The notes under the pieces: generated by a model
Seen by the model: only the letters and a program-made list of their open reading frames with translations
The model's database searches: none
What the model was told of the DNA's origin: nothing
Source: UBA1738 sp003453455
Lineage (GTDB): Bacteria > Bacillota > Clostridia > UBA1381
Assembly: GCA_946621875.1 (NCBI GenBank)
Contig: CAMOOX010000005.1
Location: forward strand, 1-43,136
Length of the DNA: 43,136 nt
Reading direction: 5' to 3'
Shown: piece after piece, positions 7,401 through 15,756 of the stretch
Numbering within the stretch: the stretch's first letter is position 1
Layout: every line of letters starts with the position of its first letter
Position numbers and translations under genes: made by a program

Positions 7401-7414
7401 ATGGGGGAATATTT

Positions 7415-7660
7415 ATGAATTTAAAGCTTGAATTGCTGCAAGGCGCACTTTGTGATGCTGTTAGAAATAGCCTAAACTATGCCGAATGTAGCGGTGAAAT
7501 CAATGCGGACGAGATAGCGGATACAACGGCAATCAAAGCATTATCGGAAATACAGGAAATCTTAAAAGCTGAGGAAAAGACAGATTTTGAGATGGTAGAT
7601 GAAATAGTAGATGTTTTTGGGAAGTATAACCTTGATTTTGGCGGTTGTCACGATTTTTGA
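7415..7660 (+). CDS. Small acidic protein of unknown function
   Basis: The product is 81 residues, acidic and probably all-helical, with a C-terminal GGCHDF and three cysteines in total. The ATG at 7415 has GGGGGAA eight bases upstream; an in-frame TTG at 7343 would put the start inside the terminator hairpin and is rejected. I do not recognise the family. It sits behind the structured RNA and its terminator, and ends at a shared bidirectional terminator facing the aro operon. No signal peptide or membrane segment is visible. Confidence 0.65.
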   Translation: MNLKLELLQGALCDAVRNSLNYAECSGEINADEIADTTAIKALSEIQEILKAEEKTDFEMVDEIVDVFGKYNLDFGGCHDF

Positions 7661-7663
7661 TTT

Positions 7664-7693
7664 AAAAAAGAGGCTAATTAAAGCCTCTTTTTT
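7664..7693. terminator. Bidirectional terminator between the small gene and aroF
   Basis: AAAAAAGAGGCT (7664-7675) pairs with AGCCTCTTTTTT (7682-7693) around a 6-base loop. T-tracts exist on both strands, so it ends the small-gene transcript and the long aro operon. Confidence 0.88.
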
Positions 7694-8720
7694 AAATTAA
7701 ATCAGCGAGTTCCAAAATCATTTTTTCGGTCTTGTCCCAGCCAAGACAAGGGTCGGTAATAGACTGACCGTAAACGCCGCCATTAGGTTTTTGGTTTCCG
7801 TCCTCCAAATATGACTCAATCATAAGACCTTTTAACATTTTTCCTATGTTATCAGAAAGTCTTGCGCTGTGCAGAATTTCCTTTGCAATGCGTGGCTGCT
7901 GTTCCCAGCGCTTGCCTGAATTTGCGTGGTTTGTATCAATTATAACAGCAGGATTTTTTAGTCCGCTTTCTTCATACATTTCCCATAAAAGCTGTAAATC
8001 TTCAAAGTGGTAGTTGGGAACAGAGCGCCCGTGCTTGTTGGAATAACCGCGGAGGATTGCATGAGCAAGGGGATTTCCCTTACTTTTAACCTCCCAGCCC
8101 GAATATACGAAAGTATGAGGGTGCTGAGCGGCGGTTATGGAATTCATCATAACGGATAAGTCACCGCCCGTCGGATTTTTCATACCGACAGGAATATCCA
8201 GTCCGCTTGCAGTTAAGCGGTGCTGCTGGTTTTCCGTTGACCTTGCGCCTACCGCAACATATGAAAGGCAATCGGAAAGGTATCTGTGATTTTCAGGATA
8301 TAGCATCTCGTCTGCACAGGAAAATCCCGTTTGCTCTAAAGCGTCGATATGCAGTTTGCGTATTGAAATAAGCCCCTTTAACATATCGGGGGATTCATTT
8401 GGATTTGGCTGATGGAGCATACCTTTGTAACCGTCGCCCGTTGTTCTTGGTTTATTTGTGTAAATGCGCGGAACCATAATAATCTTGTCCGAAACCTTTT
8501 CCTGTAAAACTTTGAGCCGTGAAATATAGTCTAAAACGGCGTCTTCACGGTCAGCAGAGCATGGCCCTATTATAAGCAAAAGCTTTTTGCTTTCACCTTC
8601 AAAAATTTTCCGTATTTCCTCGTCATTCTCCTGCTTTTTCTTTTTCATAGCGGAGGATAGAGGGTACATTTCCTTAATAACTGCCGCTGTCGGCATTTCC
8701 CTTTTAAATTCCATATTCAT
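7692..8720 (-). CDS. aroF: 3-Deoxy-7-phosphoheptulonate synthase (class I DAHP synthase)
   Basis: The 342-residue enzyme condenses phosphoenolpyruvate with erythrose-4-phosphate, the committed step of the shikimate pathway. Class I AroF/G/H features are visible: IIGPCSA, the VPRIYTNKPRTT segment, GARSTENQQHR, MKNPTGG, and IDTNHANSGKR near the end. It is the last gene of the operon, and its ATG overlaps the tyrA stop in ATGA. In enteric bacteria such enzymes are feedback inhibited by Phe, Tyr or Trp; which applies here cannot be read off. I use aroF as a generic symbol. Confidence 0.92.
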   Translation of the reverse strand: MNMEFKREMPTAAVIKEMYPLSSAMKKKKQENDEEIRKIFEGESKKLLLIIGPCSADREDAVLDYISRLKVLQEKVSDKIIMVPRIYTNKPRTTGDGYKGMLHQPNPNESPDMLKGLISIRKLHIDALEQTGFSCADEMLYPENHRYLSDCLSYVAVGARSTENQQHRLTASGLDIPVGMKNPTGGDLSVMMNSITAAQHPHTFVYSGWEVKSKGNPLAHAILRGYSNKHGRSVPNYHFEDLQLLWEMYEESGLKNPAVIIDTNHANSGKRWEQQPRIAKEILHSARLSDNIGKMLKGLMIESYLEDGNQKPNGGVYGQSITDPCLGWDKTEKMILELADLI

Positions 8721-9592
8721 AACAAGTCATATCCTTTCCTTTTATCAAATAGTTCGCGGTTTTTTGTTGACTTTCGCATAAGCTCGCGCATTTTTTCTGT
8801 ATCGCCCTGCAAAATCAGGTCATATAGTCTGTCGAAAGATTTTTTAAATAAATCCATTTCGCCAAGAAGTGTTTTTCTGTTTAGTAAAAACAGTTCGCTC
8901 CACATTTTGTCATTTATTTTGGCAATTCGGGTTAAGTCCCTGAACGAATCTCCGCTATACTCTGCCATACCGCTCATATCACGGCAGGTCATAAGAGAGA
9001 TTGCGATACAATGCGTAAGCTGTGATAAAAAGCCTATTACCTCATCATGCTTTTCCGGGGAGAGTGCCGATATATTTGAAAAACCAAGCAAATTCCCTAA
9101 ATCACGGCACAAATTTATTGCATCCTCGCTGTTTTTCTCGGTAGGCGTTATAATAAAATTCGCACCCTTAAAAATTTCGGATGAAGCATTTTTGATACCG
9201 CTTGATTCGCGCCCTGCCATAGGGTGTGCGCCGATAAATTCAAGGTCTTCCCGAAGCATTTCCTGCAGCTTATAAATAAATGTGCATTTAATACCTGTAA
9301 CATCTGAAATTACTGCGTTTTTCTTTATAAACTGCTGATTTTTGCGTAGCCAATCAAGAATTACACCTTCATAAACAGCAAATATTATTAAATCAAACTG
9401 CGATATATACGAGCCTTCCGGAGAAGCTTTGCATGATTTTACAAAATTGTTTTTGAGCGCATAATCTATGGTTTTTTTGTCCGTGTCTAAACCGCCGACA
9501 AAATAGCCTTTTTCGGAAAGCGCTTTTGCATAGCTTGCGCCAATCAGACCAAGACCGACAATTAAAATTTTTGTATTCTTATCAAGTTTCAT
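8717..9592 (-). CDS. tyrA: Prephenate dehydrogenase
   Basis: The 291-residue enzyme oxidatively decarboxylates prephenate to 4-hydroxyphenylpyruvate with NAD(P)+, the Tyr branch. The Rossmann motif GLGLIGAS is near residue 12-19, followed by DTDKKTI. GAHPMAGRESSG and the FLSQLTHCIAISL helix are family signatures. The ATG at 9592 has CGGAGG six bases upstream; an earlier TTG at 9610 includes that ribosome site in its reading frame and is rejected. There is no obvious C-terminal ACT domain, so Tyr feedback may be weak. It overlaps aroA by 11 bases and aroF by 4. Confidence 0.9.
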   Translation of the reverse strand: MKLDKNTKILIVGLGLIGASYAKALSEKGYFVGGLDTDKKTIDYALKNNFVKSCKASPEGSYISQFDLIIFAVYEGVILDWLRKNQQFIKKNAVISDVTGIKCTFIYKLQEMLREDLEFIGAHPMAGRESSGIKNASSEIFKGANFIITPTEKNSEDAINLCRDLGNLLGFSNISALSPEKHDEVIGFLSQLTHCIAISLMTCRDMSGMAEYSGDSFRDLTRIAKINDKMWSELFLLNRKTLLGEMDLFKKSFDRLYDLILQGDTEKMRELMRKSTKNRELFDKRKGYDLL

Positions 9593-10790
9593 AACTAACC
9601 TCCGCTCCAAGAGAAGATAAAACCTCGAAGAAATTGGGGTAACTCTTTGAAATTGCCCCGCAATCCTCTATAATACCGCCAGTTTTGGTTAAAAGCATTG
9701 CGCACGCCATAACAATTCGGTGGTCATTATGCGATGATATGGCACATTTGGGCGGTTTTAAAGTTCCATTGCAAATCACAACCCGGTTTTCGTAAATTTC
9801 GGTCTTTATTCCGAATTTTGCAAGCTCTTCCTTCATTGCCTCGGCTCTGTCGCTTTCCTTTATTTTAAGACGCCTGGTACCGATAAATTCAGCACCGCCC
9901 TGCACTGCTGCAAGTGCGAATAAGACAGGCGCTAAATCAGGACATGAGGAAATGTCGATTAGGGGATTTTCCTCTTTCAAAATTTTTATATATTCCGTTA
10001 TAATTTTGTCGCCTTGCAGGCTGTTTTCAGAAAGTCCCAAAATGTCAATATCTGCGCCAAGTGCATTGAGTGCGAAAAATACGGCGGAATTTGACCAATC
10101 GCCTGTAACAGTCATATTTTTCGGACAGTATTTTTGATTGCCTTTTACTAAGTATGAGTTTTCGCCGTCTTTGGCGATTTCTATACCAAATTCTTTTAGC
10201 ACCGAAAGCGTTATATCAATATACGGCTTGCTTTCAACGGGCGGTATTACCGTTATTTTGCTGTCTCCGTCTAAAAGGGGAAGAGCAAACAAAAGTCCGC
10301 TTATAAACTGACTGCTGATATTTCCCGTAACCGTATATTCTGAGGATTTTAGCCGACCTTTTAAAGTTATACTTTTATCAGTTTTTGAAATTTCAATCCC
10401 GATTTTTTTGAAAATATCTTCATATACGCTTATTCCTCGCTCGATAAGTCTGCTGCTTCCTTCAAAAACCGAAAAATCATATAAAGCGCAGGCTATGGGT
10501 ACTAAAAACCGCAAGGTACTTCCGCTCTCGCGGCAGGAAAGAGTGACGCTTTTACCATTTGAGGCTGTTATACCCGTAATTTGCGCGCTTGTTTCGTTTT
10601 TTTTAATATTTGCGCCTAAGGCATTTATGCAGTCCTCTGTTGCGAGTATATCCTGACTTTCCGCAAGATTTGATATTTTACTTGTTCCCTCCGCTAAGGC
10701 GGCGCAAATCAAAATCCTGTGCGCATAGCTCTTTGAAGGGGGAGAGAAGACTTTGCCAGAAAGTGCAGACGGTTTAATAATTGCTCTCAC
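9582..10790 (-). CDS. aroA: 3-Phosphoshikimate 1-carboxyvinyltransferase (EPSP synthase)
   Basis: The enzyme joins shikimate-3-phosphate with PEP. From GTG at 10790 it is 402 residues. Signatures are PPSKSYAHRILICAALA near the N-terminus, CRESGSTLRFLVP in place of the class I Gly-Asn-Ala-Gly-Thr segment, GDWSNSAVFF, IKESDRAEAM, and SHNDHRIVMACA. The ESGSTLRF form suggests a class distinct from the E. coli enzyme. I prefer GTG 10790 because AGGGG is 8 bases upstream; a GTG at 10799, overlapping the aroQ stop, would add three residues but has almost no spacing from its ribosome site. Confidence 0.92.
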   Translation of the reverse strand: MRAIIKPSALSGKVFSPPSKSYAHRILICAALAEGTSKISNLAESQDILATEDCINALGANIKKNETSAQITGITASNGKSVTLSCRESGSTLRFLVPIACALYDFSVFEGSSRLIERGISVYEDIFKKIGIEISKTDKSITLKGRLKSSEYTVTGNISSQFISGLLFALPLLDGDSKITVIPPVESKPYIDITLSVLKEFGIEIAKDGENSYLVKGNQKYCPKNMTVTGDWSNSAVFFALNALGADIDILGLSENSLQGDKIITEYIKILKEENPLIDISSCPDLAPVLFALAAVQGGAEFIGTRRLKIKESDRAEAMKEELAKFGIKTEIYENRVVICNGTLKPPKCAISSHNDHRIVMACAMLLTKTGGIIEDCGAISKSYPNFFEVLSSLGAEVSYET

Positions 10791-10795
10791 CTTTG

Positions 10796-11224
10796 TCACC
10801 CCTCAATTAGTGCGTCAATCGCAAGATTGTAGCCTTCAAGACCTTTTCCGCAGATGGTGCATTTTACATAATCTCTGATATAGCTTTTTTGCCTGAAATC
10901 CTCTCTTTTTGAGATGTCACTTATATGCACTTCCACAGTCGGGATATTAACGCTCTTTAATGCGTCTAAAATAGCAACGCTTGTATGGGTATATGCGGCA
11001 GGGTTAAATACAATTCCGTCGGTATGCTCAAAATATGCATTTTGTATGGCATCTACAAGCGCACCCTCGTGATTTGATTGAAAAAATTCTACATCTATCC
11101 CTTTTGACGCAGCATAATCTGCCACAAGTTTTTTTAAATCATCATAGGTTTGTCCGCCATAGATTTTCGGTTCTCTAATTCCGAGCATATTTATGTTCGG
11201 ACCGTTCAAAATAAGTATTTTCAC
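10796..11224 (-). CDS. aroQ: Type II 3-dehydroquinate dehydratase
   Basis: The 142-residue enzyme removes water from 3-dehydroquinate to give 3-dehydroshikimate. Type II motifs are clear: LNGPNINMLGIREP with the catalytic Tyr in the following IYGG, FFQSNHEG, FNPAAYTHTS, and VEVHISD. Length is normal. The GTG start at 11224 overlaps the stop of the aroE-aroK gene in GTGA, with AAGGAG 8 bases upstream, so translation is likely coupled. Confidence 0.94.
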   Translation of the reverse strand: MKILILNGPNINMLGIREPKIYGGQTYDDLKKLVADYAASKGIDVEFFQSNHEGALVDAIQNAYFEHTDGIVFNPAAYTHTSVAILDALKSVNIPTVEVHISDISKREDFRQKSYIRDYVKCTICGKGLEGYNLAIDALIEG

Positions 11225-12459
11225 TTTATAAGCTCCTTTAAAATTGCAGCTGCTACATCATTTGGCGCAGCGTCTGCTAAAATTTCGATATCAGCCGATT
11301 TTTTGTAAATCGGATACCTTTTGGAAAACATATCATTTAATGCTTCAAAATTTGATGAAAGCGGGCGGTCCTCTGTTGCTATAAGATTTTCGATAGCACG
11401 GTTTAGGAAAATTATTTTTCCGTTTCTCTTTAACGCCTGAACATTTGCGCTGTCTAAAACGGCTCCGCCGCCTGTTGCAATTACTGCTCCGCTTTTTTGA
11501 GAGAGAGAGGATATGACATCTTTTTCAATTTTTCTGAACTCTGCCTCACCGTACCTTTTAAAAAAATCGCTTATCGGCATTTTGATTTTTTTGATAATTT
11601 CTTCATCACTGTCGAAAAAGTCTTTTTTTAAGGTGTCGGATAGTAGCTTTCCGATAGTGGATTTGCCACATGATGGCATACCGATTAAGACTATATTTTC
11701 CTTTTGGCTTTTTACGGCATTAAAAGCAGTATCTATGGCGCTTTCATCTATATTTTTCCCTGTAAAATGCGAACAGGCATATACTGCCTGCGCAGAAAGC
11801 ATATAAAGACCGCCTTCTGATGGAATACCTCTTTTTTGCGCATCAAGTACGAGATTTGTCCTGATGGGGTTATATACCACATCTATAACGCCTTGAAGCG
11901 AATGGAATTTATCGAGGTAAACGGGTGTTTTCTCTACATTTGGAAACATTCCCGAAGGGGTTGTGTTTATTATAATTTCAATATCAGTGTGCTTTTCATA
12001 AAGCTCGGAAAATGTTACAGCATTTGGTTTTAAAGACCTCGAAACAAATATAATTTCTCTTGCGCCAAGTTCTTTTGATACACAATATGCGGTTTTTGAA
12101 GTACCGCCAGTGCCTAAAATTGCGACTTTTTTTTCTGGTATTTTTATGCCGTTTTTCAAAATAAGCGCTTTTAAGCCGTCAAAATCGGTATTGTACCCGA
12201 AAAGTTTGCCGTTTTTGTTTATAACTGTATTTACAGCGCCTATTTTTTTGGCGTTTTCTGAAATTTCGTCAAGATATGGAATAACCGTCTCTTTGTATGG
12301 AATTGTGACATTTATGCCGAGAAAATCACGCTTTTTTAAAAACTCACAAAGTTCATTTTCGGGAATTTCTAAAAGCTTATAGTCATAGTCTGCAATAACT
12401 TTGTGAATTTCTGCCGAGTAGCTGTGAGGTAAGCTTTTGCCAATCAGTCCGTACTGCAT
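11221..12459 (-). CDS. aroE-aroK: Fused shikimate dehydrogenase-shikimate kinase
   Basis: The 412-residue product joins two consecutive pathway enzymes. Residues 1 to about 245 are AroE: GKSLPHSYSAEIH at the N-terminus, NVTIPYKE, GAVNTV, GYNTDFDG, and the nucleotide-binding GTGGTSKTA. Residues about 253-412 are AroK: P-loop GMPSCGKST at 260-268, the DSDEEI segment, FRKIEKDV, ATGGGAV and the DRPL lid segment. The reactions are dehydroshikimate to shikimate (NADPH), then shikimate to its 3-phosphate (ATP). Separate genes are the usual arrangement. The start overlaps aroC by 16 bases and follows GGAGGG. Confidence 0.92.
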   Translation of the reverse strand: MQYGLIGKSLPHSYSAEIHKVIADYDYKLLEIPENELCEFLKKRDFLGINVTIPYKETVIPYLDEISENAKKIGAVNTVINKNGKLFGYNTDFDGLKALILKNGIKIPEKKVAILGTGGTSKTAYCVSKELGAREIIFVSRSLKPNAVTFSELYEKHTDIEIIINTTPSGMFPNVEKTPVYLDKFHSLQGVIDVVYNPIRTNLVLDAQKRGIPSEGGLYMLSAQAVYACSHFTGKNIDESAIDTAFNAVKSQKENIVLIGMPSCGKSTIGKLLSDTLKKDFFDSDEEIIKKIKMPISDFFKRYGEAEFRKIEKDVISSLSQKSGAVIATGGGAVLDSANVQALKRNGKIIFLNRAIENLIATEDRPLSSNFEALNDMFSKRYPIYKKSADIEILADAAPNDVAAAILKELIK

Positions 12460-13553
12460 TTTTTATTTCCCTCCAAAAGCGCATCGTTTCCAAAGCGACC
12501 TATAAGCAAATCTGCGATAACAATAGCGCAAATACTGTCTATAACAGGGCAAATCCGCCTTATAATGGCAGGGTCGTGACGACCGTGAATTTCAATCTTG
12601 GTATTTTCCTTTTTTATAAAATCAACGGTGTTTTGTACTCTTGCAATAGAAGGCGTGGGCTTTACGGCGCAGTTAAAAACTATCGGCATACCGTTTGTTA
12701 TACCGCCGTTAATACCGCCGTTTGAGTTGGTTTTTGTCACAATTTTTTTGCCGTCTGTATAAAATTCGTCATTACATTCCGAGCCTTTGACGCTTGAAAA
12801 GGCAAAGCCTTTGCCAAACTCAATGCCTTTTATTCCGCCAAGGCTAAATACAGCATGTGAAATCATACTTTCAACGCTGTCAAACCAAGGCTCGCCAAGC
12901 CCTGCAAAAACGCCTGTGATGGCGGTTTGTGTTATTCCGCCGATACTGTCGAGATTTTTTGCGGTTTCTTTTATCTTTTCAGTCATTTTTCTTGCAGAGT
13001 TTTCAGAAATAGTTGGGAAATCCGCGGAATTGAGATTTTTTATATCATTTTCATAATCTGAAAAATCATCATCTTTAATATCTGCACACTTTAAGATGTG
13101 AGTGCCTATCTTTATACCCAAATTTTCAAGCGCAGGCAGAAGTATTCCGCCTACGGCGCATAAGCTTGCTGTAATCCGCCCTGAAAAATGACCGCCTCCA
13201 CGGTAGTCTTCAAATCCGTGATACTTGCAAAATGCCGCATAGTCAGCGTGTGACGGGCGCGCAATACCGTAGGTATAATCGCTGCTTTTCGTGTTTTCGT
13301 TTGGAATAATTATCGTAAGCGGTGTACCTGTTGTTTTGCCGTTTACAACACCGCTTATAATTTTAAAAATATCGGTTTCACGCCTTGGTGTGTCTATGAT
13401 AGAAGCAGGTCTTCTGCGTGTAAGCTCGTGCTCTATCCGCTCTTTTATGACAGGTATCCCCGGTGTAAGCCCGTCTATAACCGCACCTATTGCATCACCA
13501 TGGCTTTCACCAAAGAGCGTTACAGAAATATTTTGTCCGAATGTGTTTTTCAT
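12444..13553 (-). CDS. aroC: Chorismate synthase
   Basis: The 369-residue enzyme eliminates phosphate from EPSP to give chorismate using reduced FMN. Recognisable blocks are the N-terminal FGESHGDAIGAVIDG, RRRPASIIDTPRRE, RPSHADYA, the YRGGGHFSGR segment, GGITNGMPI and HGRHDPAI. Length is standard. It lies 14 bases after aroB and its last 16 bases overlap the aroE-aroK start in another frame, which hints that ribosomes hand over between the cistrons. Confidence 0.95.
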   Translation of the reverse strand: MKNTFGQNISVTLFGESHGDAIGAVIDGLTPGIPVIKERIEHELTRRRPASIIDTPRRETDIFKIISGVVNGKTTGTPLTIIIPNENTKSSDYTYGIARPSHADYAAFCKYHGFEDYRGGGHFSGRITASLCAVGGILLPALENLGIKIGTHILKCADIKDDDFSDYENDIKNLNSADFPTISENSARKMTEKIKETAKNLDSIGGITQTAITGVFAGLGEPWFDSVESMISHAVFSLGGIKGIEFGKGFAFSSVKGSECNDEFYTDGKKIVTKTNSNGGINGGITNGMPIVFNCAVKPTPSIARVQNTVDFIKKENTKIEIHGRHDPAIIRRICPVIDSICAIVIADLLIGRFGNDALLEGNKKCSTD

Positions 13554-13567
13554 TTAAATCCCTTTCC

Positions 13568-14560
13568 TTAAATCAGATCCATTATTTCATCTTCCGTCAT
13601 TTCGCGAAATTCAAAGCTGCCTATTTCATCCACAAAAACTGTTATAATACCGTCTTTTGTCTGTTTTTTGTCATGCTTTATATAGGATATAAGACTGTCA
13701 TTTTTATCTATTTTTGTTGGCAAAGAGTATTTTTCAAGCACTTTTAAAATCCGAGGTTTAACTTTTTCCGAGCAGAAGGGGAGCATACCGAGTGCGACAC
13801 ATTCGCCGTGTAAAAGCTGTCCGTTCTTTGAAGCTTCAATGGCGTGACCTATTGTATGTCCGAAATTGAGTACGCGCCTTAATCCATTTTCCTTGGGGTC
13901 TTGTTCCACAACAGATTTTTTTATTTTGATTGCACCCTCTATTATTTGGGGCAAATCGTCTTTCAAATTCTTGCTGTTTTCTATTAATGAAAACAGTTTT
14001 TCATCGGAAGTTGCCGCCATTTTTATTGCCTCTGCAAGACCTGATGAGAGCTCGCGAAAATCAAGTGTGTCCAAAACGGCAGTATCTATTATCACTTTTT
14101 TCGGCTGATAAAATGCACCTACGGCATTTTTTACACCATCAAAATCTATCGCCGTTTTTCCACCAATTGAAGAATCTACCTGAGAGAGTAAGGTTGTTGG
14201 AATATTGTAAAAATCTATACCCCGCATATAACAGGAGGCGGCAAATCCGCTTATATCACCGACAACGCCGCCGCCGACTGCAATAACGCAGTCCCCGCGC
14301 GAAAAGCCTGATTTTAGCATAACAGAGAGAATGTGCGAAAACTCCGATATGTTTTTACTGCTCTCGCCCTCAGGAATTGTTACCAAAACAGGGATTTTTG
14401 ATAAACTCATAATAGTCTCCGCATATTTTTTGGGGACACCTGTATCTGTCACAACTAAAACCTTGCGGTTTAAATCAAGCAGCTCTTTTGCGTCTTTTAA
14501 AATATTATATCCGATTACAATGTCATAGGAGAAGGTATCGGAATTAACAGGAATTATCAT
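13568..14560 (-). CDS. aroB: 3-Dehydroquinate synthase
   Basis: The 330-residue NAD+-dependent enzyme cyclises DAHP to 3-dehydroquinate. Motifs are IPEGESSKN, AVGGGVVGDISGFAA, IPTTLLSQVDSSIGGKTAID, and the metal-binding LNFGHTIGHAIE with a later LLHGECVALGM. It is near the short end of the family range but complete. The start is two bases after the pheA stop, so it is translated from the same message. Confidence 0.94.
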   Translation of the reverse strand: MIIPVNSDTFSYDIVIGYNILKDAKELLDLNRKVLVVTDTGVPKKYAETIMSLSKIPVLVTIPEGESSKNISEFSHILSVMLKSGFSRGDCVIAVGGGVVGDISGFAASCYMRGIDFYNIPTTLLSQVDSSIGGKTAIDFDGVKNAVGAFYQPKKVIIDTAVLDTLDFRELSSGLAEAIKMAATSDEKLFSLIENSKNLKDDLPQIIEGAIKIKKSVVEQDPKENGLRRVLNFGHTIGHAIEASKNGQLLHGECVALGMLPFCSEKVKPRILKVLEKYSLPTKIDKNDSLISYIKHDKKQTKDGIITVFVDEIGSFEFREMTEDEIMDLI

Positions 14561-14562
14561 AG

Positions 14563-15669
14563 TTAAATTTCCTCGCTTGTTTTTGTATAGTATGTGCCGA
14601 CAAGTTTAAGCCTTGCACATATGACGGAAAGTTCTGCAAGAAGAGCTTTGCCGTTTTCGTTATTTATATTTCCTTCTGCCTCAATATAAAAGAAATATTG
14701 CCATTCAAGCCCCTTCATAGGTCTGCTCCTCAAGCTTTTCATATTGTAGCCGTGCGCACCGATGATATTAAGCGTCTGCGCAAGTGCGCCTGCACGATTC
14801 TGTACTGTAAATACCAGAATGAAATTCTCGTTTTCACGCAATTTTTCCTTTTGCGGCTTGTTTTGTACCCGTGAAAATGCAGCAAATCTCGTTGAGTTGT
14901 TTCTCGAATCGTTTATATGCCGCTCTAAGACCTTTAATCCGTAAATCTCAGCTGTCTCATATGAGGCAATAGCGGCTACGGTATTATCTTTCGAGTCTTT
15001 TACCGCTTTTGCGGCTATTGCTGTATTGGAGGCATAGTCCGTTTCAAAGCCGGCGGCGTTTATATATTCGCTGCATTGCTTTAATGCTTGTTCATGGCTT
15101 ATCACTTTTTTAATATCCGAAAGAGAAGAGGATGGCTTTGCTATAAGACAATGCTCTATTGCAAGGTTTACAACCTGATTTACAAAAAGACTTCCGGTAA
15201 AAAGCAAGTCGGTTACTGTGTCAACTTCGCCTGCATAGCTGTTTTCAAGAGGCAAAACACAGCAGTCACATTCACCGTTTTCGACAGCACGGTAAGCGTC
15301 GGTAAAGGTTTTGTAAGGATTGAGGCTTGCTGTTTCATACATTTTATGAGCAGCTATGTGTGCAAATGCTCCGGGAACACCGCAGTAAGCAACTTTAAGC
15401 CCTGAAATAAGCCTTTCCTGATAATCGCAGGAAAGCTCCATAATCCTTTTTTGAAAACCGACATAGTATTCCTCAATTTCGGGATTTTTTATATAGCTGC
15501 GGTTTTTGTCAATCAAAGATTTCTCGCGTTGCGCATCTTTTACAGATAGACCGTGCTCCTTTTTATAAAGGGCAACATCTTTTGAAAAATTCATTCTTTT
15601 TTCAAAAAGTTCGGCAATTTGTTTGTCTGTTTCTTCTATCTGTGCGCGAATGGATTCAAGTTCTTTCAT
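14563..15669 (-). CDS. pheA: Bifunctional chorismate mutase/prephenate dehydratase (P-protein)
   Basis: The 368-residue protein converts chorismate to prephenate and then to phenylpyruvate. Residues 1 to about 85 are an AroQ-type mutase helix bundle (IRAQIEETDKQIAELF, with KRMNFSKDVALYK). About 93-275 is the dehydratase (VAYCGVPGAFAH, LPLENSYAGEV, NNSTRFAAFSR). About 285-360 is an ACT domain (LVFTVQNRAGALAQTL), where Phe usually binds for feedback control. The ATG at 15669 follows AAGGAG; an in-frame ATG at 15711 lies in the terminator hairpin and is rejected. It is the first enzyme gene after the leader attenuator. Confidence 0.94.
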   Translation of the reverse strand: MKELESIRAQIEETDKQIAELFEKRMNFSKDVALYKKEHGLSVKDAQREKSLIDKNRSYIKNPEIEEYYVGFQKRIMELSCDYQERLISGLKVAYCGVPGAFAHIAAHKMYETASLNPYKTFTDAYRAVENGECDCCVLPLENSYAGEVDTVTDLLFTGSLFVNQVVNLAIEHCLIAKPSSSLSDIKKVISHEQALKQCSEYINAAGFETDYASNTAIAAKAVKDSKDNTVAAIASYETAEIYGLKVLERHINDSRNNSTRFAAFSRVQNKPQKEKLRENENFILVFTVQNRAGALAQTLNIIGAHGYNMKSLRSRPMKGLEWQYFFYIEAEGNINNENGKALLAELSVICARLKLVGTYYTKTSEEI

Positions 15670-15694
15670 AAATAATTTCTCCTTTTTCTTATAT

Positions 15695-15725
15695 AAAAAG
15701 CGGCTTCCCATAAAGGAAACCGCTT
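15695..15725 (-). terminator. Attenuator terminator upstream of pheA
   Basis: Minus-strand AAGCGGTTTCC (15725-15715) pairs with GGAAGCCGCTT (15708-15698), 11 pairs with one G-U, around a 6-base loop, followed by T residues. It ends 25 bases before the pheA start at 15669. In competition, minus-strand GTAAAGGA (15771-15764) can pair with TCCTTTAT (15717-15710), which uses part of the terminator's 5' arm and its loop; this would favour read-through. Confidence 0.85.
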
Positions 15726-15756
15726 AACTTCGTAAATATGCTGTTTTATGCAGCAA

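Noticed and set aside
7362..7418. Short upstream reading frame MCFLCIALLCTFLMGEYL whose TGA overlaps the ATG at 7415
   Set aside because: The only ribosome-site-like bases (GGAG, 7356-7359) are two bases from the ATG, too close, and the frame runs through the terminator hairpin. Likely chance.
15669..15711. Start of pheA at the upstream ATG 15711
   Set aside because: It lies in the terminator hairpin and has no ribosome site, while ATG 15669 follows AAGGAG and matches the usual mutase N-terminus.
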